Part shown: piece after piece, positions 1-4,531 of the stretch
How positions within the stretch are numbered: the stretch's first letter is position 1
How the letters are laid out: each line of letters begins with the position of its first letter
NCBI GenBank assembly: GCA_030043545.1
Contig: JASHXM010000200.1
Coordinates: forward strand, 1-5,892
Length of the DNA stretch: 5,892 nucleotides
DNA from: Thermoplasmata archaeon
Lineage (GTDB): Archaea > Thermoplasmatota > Thermoplasmata > Lutacidiplasmatales > UBA184
Direction of reading: 5' to 3'
The notes under the pieces: generated by a model
The model's input: the letters and a program-made list of their open reading frames with translations, nothing else
Databases searched by the model: none
Told to the model about the DNA's origin: nothing
Translations under genes and position numbers: made by a program

Positions 1-57
1 ATCGGTCCGCTCCCGGTCGAGAGCGCCGACCCCCGACCGGCACCGCCGGGCGAATAG
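1..57 (+). CDS. Possible C-terminal tail of an upstream gene (partial)
   Basis: The frame beginning at base 1 is open for 18 codons and ends at TAG (55-57). It reads IGPLPVESADPRPAPPGE, a Pro-rich tail of the kind often found at protein C-termini. Third codon positions are mostly G or C, as in the genes here, but a competing frame ending at TAA (60-62) is only slightly worse on that measure, so the frame is not certain. If real, the stop codon lies inside the TATA-like element of the exonuclease gene, so the two genes would be nearly adjacent on the same strand. No function can be read from so short a piece. It may equally be intergenic DNA. Confidence 0.3.
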   Translation: MGPLPVESADPRPAPPGE

Positions 58-62
58 GATAA
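53..62 (+). promoter_or_regulatory. TATA-like promoter element of the exonuclease gene
   Basis: The sequence AATAGGATAA is an AT-rich island in otherwise very GC-rich DNA. Its centre lies about 30 nt before the GTG start at 87. That spacing fits an archaeal TATA box with transcription beginning at or a few bases before the start codon. No Shine-Dalgarno sequence is visible just before the GTG, which supports leaderless translation. Confidence 0.5.
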
Positions 63-86
63 GCGGCGCGACGGGTCGCGCCGACC

Positions 87-878
87 GTGGGCGCCCCGCG
101 GCTGCTGCGCGCGACGTTCGTCCACCTCCCCGGGATCGGGCCCGCGACGGAGGCCGAGCTGTGGCGACGCGGGGTGCGCGACTGGGCGCACCTGCGCGCG
201 GGGTTCCTCCCCGCCGGCGTCCGCTCCGCCGCCCGGACCGGGCTCGAGACGGCGATCGCCGCCAGCGAGCGCGCGCTCGCGGACGGCGACGTCGGCTGGT
301 TCGGTCGCGCGCTCCCGGGCCGCGAGCACTGGCGGATCTTCCCGGAGTTCCGGACCCGGACCGCGTTCCTCGACATCGAGACGACCGGGCTCTCGCCGTA
401 CGAGGGGATCGTCACCGTCGTGACCGTCCACGGCGGAGGGCAGACCCGCTCGTTCGTCGCCGGGGACGACCTCGAGGAGCTCCCGGCCCACCTGGCGCGG
501 TTCCCGATCCTCGTCACGTTCAACGGCAGCCGGTTCGACGTCCCGTTCCTCGAGGTCGCGTTCCCCCAGCTGATCGTCCCGCCGGTCCACATCGACCTAA
601 GGTTCCTGCTGTACCGGATCGGGCTCGCGGGGGGGCTCAAGCGGATCGAGGCGACCGTCGGGATCGGCGACCGGACCGGCGTCGAGGGGGTCGACGGGCT
701 CGAGGCGGTCCGGCTCTGGCAGGAGTACCGTCGCGGCCACCGCCCCGCCCTGGACCGGCTGGTCCGGTACAACCGCGCCGACACGACGAACCTGGAGCCG
801 CTCCTCGACCTCGCGGTCGACGAGCTCTCCGCCCGACTGTTCCCCGGCCTCGACCGCCGACCGCTCCCCGCCGCCTGA
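87..878 (+). CDS. YprB-like DEDD-family exonuclease with N-terminal helix-hairpin-helix
   Basis: This 263-residue protein has a helix-hairpin-helix-like segment at residues 14-36 (LPGIGPATEAELWRRGV, a non-specific DNA-binding fold). An RNase H-fold exonuclease domain follows at about 92-245. The metal-binding acids are all visible: D96 and E98 in FLDIETTG, D151 in the motif TFNGSRFD, and D232 in YNRAD. Y228 four residues before D232 gives the DEDDy-like third motif. This matches the RNase_H_2/YprB family (COG3359). In Bacillus subtilis the relative YprB (MrfB) is an exonuclease acting with the helicase YprA (MrfA) in mitomycin damage repair. By analogy it is a cytoplasmic 3'-5' nuclease in DNA repair, but no partner helicase lies in this window, so the pathway is inference. 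The GTG start is chosen because it sits about 30 nt after a TATA-like element and directly precedes the HhH segment; no better start is seen. Codons 171-172 (CTA AGG) are unusual for this gene. The nuclease fold is secure; the substrate is not. Confidence 0.85.
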   Translation: MGAPRLLRATFVHLPGIGPATEAELWRRGVRDWAHLRAGFLPAGVRSAARTGLETAIAASERALADGDVGWFGRALPGREHWRIFPEFRTRTAFLDIETTGLSPYEGIVTVVTVHGGGQTRSFVAGDDLEELPAHLARFPILVTFNGSRFDVPFLEVAFPQLIVPPVHIDLRFLLYRIGLAGGLKRIEATVGIGDRTGVEGVDGLEAVRLWQEYRRGHRPALDRLVRYNRADTTNLEPLLDLAVDELSARLFPGLDRRPLPAA

Positions 879-902
879 CGGAACGACCGGGCCGGCCATC
901 GG

Positions 903-909
903 TTTCAAG
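903..909 (+). promoter_or_regulatory. TATA-like promoter element of the glycosyltransferase gene
   Basis: The weak AT-rich island TTTCAAG lies in the 58-bp gap after the exonuclease gene, with its centre about 31 nt before the ATG at 937. There is no Shine-Dalgarno sequence before that ATG. The spacing matches the other gene-leading promoters here. The element is poorer than the one before pntAA, so read-through from the exonuclease gene is also possible. Confidence 0.4.
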
Positions 910-936
910 TCCCGACCGCGCTCCGGGTCGCGCTCG

Positions 937-2136
937 ATGACGGAGACGCTCCGCCTCGCGATCATCTCCCCCCACCACCCGTCGGAGTCGACGTGGGGGC
1001 TCACCCACACCCTCAGCGTCCTCTGCCAGCGGATGGCGCGCCTCGGCCACGACGTCTCGGTCTACTACCCGACGAAGGGCCGCACCCCCCCCGCCCCCGA
1101 CACCTGGGAGGGGATCCGGGCGATCCCGGTCCCGTGGTTCCGCGCCGGCTGGCTGCCGTTCGGCCCGGACCTCGAGTTCTCCTGGCGCGTCGCGCGCCGC
1201 CTGCCCCGGGAGCTCGACGTCGTCGTCGCCCACAACGAGAACGGCGGGGTGTTCGCGATGCGACGGACCCGCCGCCTCCGCCGCCGCGACGGGGGGCGGG
1301 GGCCGATCGCGGTGCAGGCGTTCCACGGTCTCGGGATCCGGTTCCTCCAGACCGGCCGCGCCAAGCGGCCGGACCGGGTCCGGCCCCGGCTCGGCTACTA
1401 CTCCGATTGGATCGCCTTGCGCGCCCTCGAGGGCGGCGGGGCCCGGAACGCGGACGCGTGCGTCGCCTGCTCGGCGGCGATCGGGGCGGAGATCCAGCAG
1501 CAGTACGGCGTCCCGCCCGGTCGGATCCGGGTCATCTACAACGGCGTCGACCCGCAGCCGACGCCGACCGCCGCGGAACGGGCCGCTGCGCGCCGCTCGC
1601 TCGGCCTTGCCGATTCCGTCCGGGCGCTCGCCTTCCTCGGCCAGGACACGCATCGCAAGGGGCTCGACGTCGCGACCGGCACGGTCGCCCGGCTCCGGGC
1701 CGACGGGATCCCCAGCGTCCTCCTCAACATGGGGAACTCCGTCCCGTCGTCGGACGGCGTGATGAGCTTCGGGATCGTCGACGACGCGACGAAGCGAAAG
1801 CTCCTCGTCGCGGCCGACCTGTTCCTCCTGCCGACGCGGTACGAAGGGCTGCCCGCCTCCGTCCAGGAGGCGGCCGCGCTCCGGTTGCCGGTCGCGACGA
1901 CCGCCGCGGCGCACGTCGAGTGGGGGAGCCCCGGCGACGACTACCTGCTGATCGACCCGAACACCCCCGAGGCCGCCGCCGCGACGATCGCGCCGGCGCT
2001 CCGGTCGCCCGAACGGCTCAAGAGCCTCGCCGAGCGCGGCTATCGGGAGCTCGGCAGCCGGGAGTACGACCAGCAGACCGCCGAGTACCTCGCGCTGTTC
2101 CGCGAGCTACTGAACGGCGGCGGCGCCGCTGGGTGA
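937..2136 (+). CDS. GT-B fold glycosyltransferase, GT4 type
   Basis: This 399-residue protein has the length and two-domain plan of retaining GT-B glycosyltransferases. The N-terminal acceptor domain starts with a beta strand and loop (RLAIISPHHPSESTWGLTHTL, residues 6-26), followed by the LARLGHDV-type element near residue 40. The C-terminal donor domain (about 195-395) shows the linker VIYNGVD (199-205), a donor-phosphate region with R240 and K241 (HRKGLDV), and the EX7E motif of GT4 enzymes with E303 and E311 (YEGLPASVQE). The final helix-rich part folds back in the usual way. No signal peptide or membrane span is seen, so it probably works at the cytoplasmic face. It would transfer a sugar from an activated donor to a lipid, glycan or protein acceptor. 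Donor and acceptor cannot be told from the sequence, and no sugar-nucleotide genes lie nearby. The start is the ATG about 31 nt after a TATA-like element. The last 30 bp overlap the end of the convergent methyltransferase gene, and Leu391 uses the rare codon CTA there. Confidence 0.85.
   Translation: MTETLRLAIISPHHPSESTWGLTHTLSVLCQRMARLGHDVSVYYPTKGRTPPAPDTWEGIRAIPVPWFRAGWLPFGPDLEFSWRVARRLPRELDVVVAHNENGGVFAMRRTRRLRRRDGGRGPIAVQAFHGLGIRFLQTGRAKRPDRVRPRLGYYSDWIALRALEGGGARNADACVACSAAIGAEIQQQYGVPPGRIRVIYNGVDPQPTPTAAERAAARRSLGLADSVRALAFLGQDTHRKGLDVATGTVARLRADGIPSVLLNMGNSVPSSDGVMSFGIVDDATKRKLLVAADLFLLPTRYEGLPASVQEAAALRLPVATTAAAHVEWGSPGDDYLLIDPNTPEAAAATIAPALRSPERLKSLAERGYRELGSREYDQQTAEYLALFRELLNGGGAAG
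2107..2136. other. Convergent 3' overlap of glycosyltransferase and methyltransferase genes
   Basis: The glycosyltransferase stop (TGA, 2134-2136) lies inside the methyltransferase gene, and the methyltransferase stop (TAG on the minus strand, 2107-2109) lies inside the glycosyltransferase gene. The two frames are in antiparallel codon register, so the CTA codon for Leu391 of one is exactly the stop of the other. No intergenic terminator is available between them; transcription must end within coding sequence. Confidence 0.85.
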
Positions 2137-2967
2137 CGCCGGCGGACGCCGACCGCCGTCGAACCCCCACGCGGGCGACGGGATCGGGGCGTCCGCGGGG
2201 GGCGTGACGTGGGCGACCCGGTCGAACGCCTGTCGGCAGTACTCGTCGGACGAGTCGATGTAGAGATAGTGGCGGCCGAGGCGTCGGGCGACCGCCGGCA
2301 CCGTGCCGGTGCCGCCGAACATGTCGAGAACGACGTTCCCGCGGTACGAGTAGAACTTCACGAGCCGCTCGACGAGCTCCTCGGGGAACGGGGCGGGGTG
2401 GCCGTGCCGCCGTCGCTCGGGCGGGATCTTCCAGAAGCCGTCCGAGAACCGCTCGAACTCGCGGGCTCCGATGTCGATGGCGGCCCGGTCTCCGACGAGG
2501 TTCCACTGTCCCTTCGAGAAGACGAGCACGTACTCCCACGACGGCACGATGTGCGGGTTCGAGGGGGACCGCCAGCTGCCCCACGCCGTCCGGCGGCCCA
2601 TCGTCTGCTTGTACCAGATGATCTCGGTCCGCATGATGTAGCCGAGCTCGCGGAGCCCGCGCGACAGGTCGTGGTGGATCGGCTGGAAATCCTTGATCGA
2701 CGTCGGCGCCACGTTGAGGACGAACCGGCCTCCGGGGACGAGCACCCGGTACAGCGACCGCCACACTCCGGCGAGCCAGTCGAGGTACGCGGAGCGGGGG
2801 AGGTCGTCGGAGTAGCCCCGGTACGGGATCTTGAGGTTGTACGGCGGACTCGTGATCGCGAGGTGGACGGAGTCGGGCGCGAGCCGGTCGAGGGTCCGAC
2901 GCGCGTCCCCCCGGACGATCCGGTCGTAGCCGGGCCGCTCCGCCGGAGCGCGTTCGGCCGGACCCAT
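2107..2967 (-). CDS. Solitary beta-class DNA methyltransferase (m4C or m6A)
   Basis: This 286-residue protein is a type II-like, SAM-dependent DNA amino-methyltransferase (COG0863). The catalytic motif IV, TSPPYN, is at residues 39-44. Motif X-like sequence (HPAPFPEELVERLVKFYS) lies at 190-207, and the SAM-binding motif I, DMFGGTGT, at 215-222. The order IV, then X and I, is the beta class. A Ser-Pro-Pro-Tyr motif is common in N4-cytosine enzymes, including the archaeal CTAG enzymes M.MjaI and M.MthZI, but also occurs in N6-adenine enzymes, so the modified base is open. The conserved stretch TAWGSWRSPSNP (127-138) is part of the central region. The reading frame is open far upstream; the ATG at 2967 is chosen because it lies about 28 nt after a TATA-like element and gives the usual short lead into RIVRGDA. 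The last 30 or so residues are Pro/Ala-rich and look unconserved. No restriction nuclease gene is adjacent, so it looks like an orphan enzyme, perhaps for gene regulation or self-protection. Confidence 0.85.
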   Translation of the reverse strand: MGPAERAPAERPGYDRIVRGDARRTLDRLAPDSVHLAITSPPYNLKIPYRGYSDDLPRSAYLDWLAGVWRSLYRVLVPGGRFVLNVAPTSIKDFQPIHHDLSRGLRELGYIMRTEIIWYKQTMGRRTAWGSWRSPSNPHIVPSWEYVLVFSKGQWNLVGDRAAIDIGAREFERFSDGFWKIPPERRRHGHPAPFPEELVERLVKFYSYRGNVVLDMFGGTGTVPAVARRLGRHYLYIDSSDEYCRQAFDRVAHVTPPADAPIPSPAWGFDGGRRPPASPSGAAAVQ

Positions 2968-2984
2968 CGGCGGGGGACGACGCC

Positions 2985-3008
2985 CCGGGGGTTTGACGGT
3001 TCCCCCGG
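2985..3008. repeat. 7-bp inverted repeat around the methyltransferase TATA-like element
   Basis: CCGGGGG (2985-2991) and CCCCCGG (3002-3008) are perfect inverted copies separated by 10 bases, TTTGACGGTT. The proposed methyltransferase TATA-like element lies largely in the spacer. The arrangement could be an operator where a dimeric regulator blocks the promoter, or a hairpin. In DNA this rich in G and C a 7-bp inverted repeat can also arise by chance. Confidence 0.4.
2991..2998 (-). promoter_or_regulatory. TATA-like promoter element of the methyltransferase gene
   Basis: On the minus strand the sequence reads GTCAAAC within ACCGTCAAAC, the only AT-rich patch in this part of the divergent gap. 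It is centred about 28 nt before the ATG at 2967. No Shine-Dalgarno sequence lies before the start, so a leaderless mRNA is likely. The element diverges from the pnt promoter some 55 bp away. Confidence 0.4.
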
Positions 3009-3052
3009 CGCCCGCGGAGGGCTCGACCGGAGCCGCCCGCGGTCGGCAACCG

Positions 3053-3058
3053 TATAAT
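3053..3058 (+). promoter_or_regulatory. TATA box of the pnt operon
   Basis: TATAAT, within CCGTATAATCC, is the clearest promoter element in the window. It lies about 32 nt before the ATG of pntAA, as expected for an archaeal TATA box with a very short leader. It could be read as a bacterial -10 box, but nothing like TTGACA is found about 17 bp upstream (the sequence there is all G and C), and the other three leading genes show the same archaeal spacing. Confidence 0.6.
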
Positions 3059-3087
3059 CCCGGGGCGCAGCCCTCGGTCGTTCCGCG

Positions 3088-4227
3088 ATGTCGCTCCGCG
3101 TCGCCGTTCCGAGAGAGATCGCCCCGGGCGAGCGCCGGGTCGCGGTCGTCCCGGAGGTCGCCATCCGTCTCGCCAAGAAGGGGATCGAGGTGGCGGTCGA
3201 AGCGGCGGCCGGGGCGTCGGCCGGGTACCCGGATGCCGACTACACGAAGGCCGGCGCCACGATCGTGCCGGATCCCGCGGAGGTCGTACGGGGCGCGGGA
3301 CTCGTCCTCAAGGTCCAGCCGCCGACCCCCGCGGAGGTCGACCGGATCGCGCCGGGGACGGTCGTCGTCGCGCTCGTCAACGCCTCCCGCAACCTCCCGT
3401 CGGTCGCGCGGATGCGCGACCGGCCGCTCACGTCGTTCGCCCTCGAGCTGCTCCCGCGGATCACCCGCGCCCAGAGCATGGACGTCCTCTCCTCGCAGGC
3501 GACCGTGGCCGGGTACCGGGCGATGCTGATCGGGGCGAGTCTCTGTCCCAAGTTCCTGCCGATGCTCACGACCGCCGCCGGGACGATCCGCCCGTCGAAG
3601 GTCCTGATCCTGGGCGCCGGGGTCGCTGGCCTGATGGCGATCGCGACCGCCCGCCGGCTCGGCGGCACGGTCGAGGGGTACGATGTCCGGCGGGCCGCCG
3701 GCGAGCAGGTCCGCAGCCTCGGCGCGAAGTTCCTGGAGCTCCAGATCAACGCGGAGGGGTCGGGCGGCTACGCCCGGGAGCTGACCCCCGAAGAGAAGCA
3801 GCAGGAGGCGGCGATGCTCGACTCCGCCCTCGCCTCGGCCGACCTCGTCGTCACGACCGCGGCGATCCCGGGCCGGAAGGCGCCGACGCTCGTCCGGGCG
3901 GCGACCGTCGCGACGATGCGGCCCGGGTCGGTGATCGTCGACCTTGCCGCGGAGACCGGCGGCAACTGCGAGCTCACGAAACCCGGCGAGACGGTCGTCG
4001 CGAACGGCGTCACGATCGCGGGACCGCTCAACCTGCCGAGCCAGCTCCCGTACCACGCGAGCCAGATGTACGCGAAGAACGTCGAGTCGTTCCTGGGGCT
4101 GCTCCTCGATAAGGACGGGGCGCTCCACCCGAACTTCGACGACGAGATCCTCGTCGCGAGCCTGCTGACCCGCGACGGGACGGTCCGGCACGCGCCGACG
4201 GCCGCGCTGCTCGCGGGAGGTGCGTAG
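3088..4227 (+). CDS. pntAA: NAD(P) transhydrogenase subunit alpha part 1 (soluble NAD(H)-binding domain I)
   Basis: This 379-residue protein is full length for domain I of the proton-translocating transhydrogenase. It binds NADH and passes a hydride to NADP+ on domain III of PntB, at the cytoplasmic side of the membrane complex. The N-terminus (VAVPREIAPGERRVAVVPE) is the alanine dehydrogenase/PntA signature. The RQD loop that positions the nicotinamide is intact: R124, Q129, D132 and S135 in RITRAQSMDVLSSQ. The Rossmann loop GAGVAG (176-181) is followed by D199 in GYDVRRA, the acidic residue that selects NAD over NADP. GGYAREL (226-232) with Y228 matches the mobile loop that closes over NAD(H). 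No membrane spans are present, showing the split-subunit form in which the membrane part is a separate gene. The start is the ATG about 32 nt after the TATA box. It leads the operon, with its stop one base before the pntAB start. Alanine dehydrogenase is excluded by the RQD loop and the neighbours. Confidence 0.95.
   Translation: MSLRVAVPREIAPGERRVAVVPEVAIRLAKKGIEVAVEAAAGASAGYPDADYTKAGATIVPDPAEVVRGAGLVLKVQPPTPAEVDRIAPGTVVVALVNASRNLPSVARMRDRPLTSFALELLPRITRAQSMDVLSSQATVAGYRAMLIGASLCPKFLPMLTTAAGTIRPSKVLILGAGVAGLMAIATARRLGGTVEGYDVRRAAGEQVRSLGAKFLELQINAEGSGGYARELTPEEKQQEAAMLDSALASADLVVTTAAIPGRKAPTLVRAATVATMRPGSVIVDLAAETGGNCELTKPGETVVANGVTIAGPLNLPSQLPYHASQMYAKNVESFLGLLLDKDGALHPNFDDEILVASLLTRDGTVRHAPTAALLAGGA
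4215..4222 (+). promoter_or_regulatory. Shine-Dalgarno sequence of pntAB
   Basis: GGGAGGTG lies 6 nt before the GTG at 4229, inside the last codons of pntAA. It is a strong match to the 16S rRNA 3' end. It decides the start of pntAB: the alternative in-frame GTG at 4220 is part of the Shine-Dalgarno sequence itself and has none of its own. Confidence 0.7.
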
Positions 4228-4228
4228 G

Positions 4229-4531
4229 GTGACCGCCGACCTCTGGACGGCGGTGTTCATCGCGATCCTCGCCGCGTTCGCCGGCTACGAGGTGATCAGC
4301 CGGGTCCCGGTGCTCCTCCACACGCCGCTGATGAGCGGCTCGAACTTCATCCACGGGATCGTCCTCGTCGGCGCGATCGTCGCGCTCGGGCTCGCCACGA
4401 CGAACCTCGAGCGGGCCGTCGGGTTCGTCGCCGTCGTGATGGGGGCGATGAACGTCACCGGCGGCTACGCCGTCACCGAGCGGATCCTCGCGATGTTCGA
4501 CCGCTCGAAGAGCGGGAGGCCGCCGCCGTGA
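4229..4531 (+). CDS. pntAB: NAD(P) transhydrogenase subunit alpha part 2 (membrane domain)
   Basis: This 100-residue protein is the small membrane subunit of the three-subunit transhydrogenase. It supplies three of the domain II helices that form the proton channel with PntB. Three hydrophobic segments are visible at about residues 7-24, 43-60 and 64-82, and the C-terminus is short and charged (DRSKSGRPPP). The segment PLMSGSNFIHGIVLVGA is a family signature. From the GTG at 4229 its His is residue 42; in the Thermus thermophilus enzyme the proton-channel His of this subunit is also numbered 42 (from memory), which supports this start over the in-frame GTG at 4220. The gene begins one base after the pntAA stop and overlaps pntB by 4 bases, so it is probably translationally coupled to both. 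No promoter of its own is seen. Confidence 0.92.
   Translation: MTADLWTAVFIAILAAFAGYEVISRVPVLLHTPLMSGSNFIHGIVLVGAIVALGLATTNLERAVGFVAVVMGAMNVTGGYAVTERILAMFDRSKSGRPPP
4514..4519 (+). promoter_or_regulatory. Shine-Dalgarno sequence of pntB
   Basis: GGGAGG lies 8 nt before the GTG start of pntB at 4528, within the last codons of pntAB. With the 4-base overlap GTGA it fixes the pntB start and indicates coupled translation. Confidence 0.6.

Noticed and set aside
13..40. Inverted repeat CCGGTCG / CGACCGG with a 14-base loop at the left edge
   Set aside because: It is short, without a T-run, in DNA where such repeats are common. It may lie inside the end of an upstream gene. Too weak to call a terminator or operator.
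637..1914. Long minus-strand open frame (425 codons) opposite the glycosyltransferase
   Set aside because: It lies in antiparallel codon register with the glycosyltransferase, which lacks TTA, CTA and TCA codons there, so the frame is open by composition alone. The product is Arg/Pro/Asp-rich without any recognisable domain.
2137..2208. Terminator after the glycosyltransferase gene
   Set aside because: The DNA is GC-rich coding sequence of the methyltransferase with no T-tract or clear stem-loop followed by T residues on either strand.
2209..3057. Plus-strand open frame (282 codons) opposite the methyltransferase
   Set aside because: The methyltransferase on the other strand has intact catalytic and SAM-binding motifs. 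This frame gives a low-complexity Arg/Val/Glu-rich sequence with no motif.
3053..3058. TATAAT as a bacterial sigma-70 -10 box
   Set aside because: No -35-like sequence lies at the required spacing, and the three other leading genes share the archaeal-type distance of about 30 nt to the start codon.
2968..4260. Upstream extension of the methyltransferase frame to a 717-codon protein
   Set aside because: The extension runs antisense through pntAA in codon register and has no family similarity. Homologues begin a short way before the TSPPY motif, and the ATG at 2967 has a promoter-like element at the right distance.
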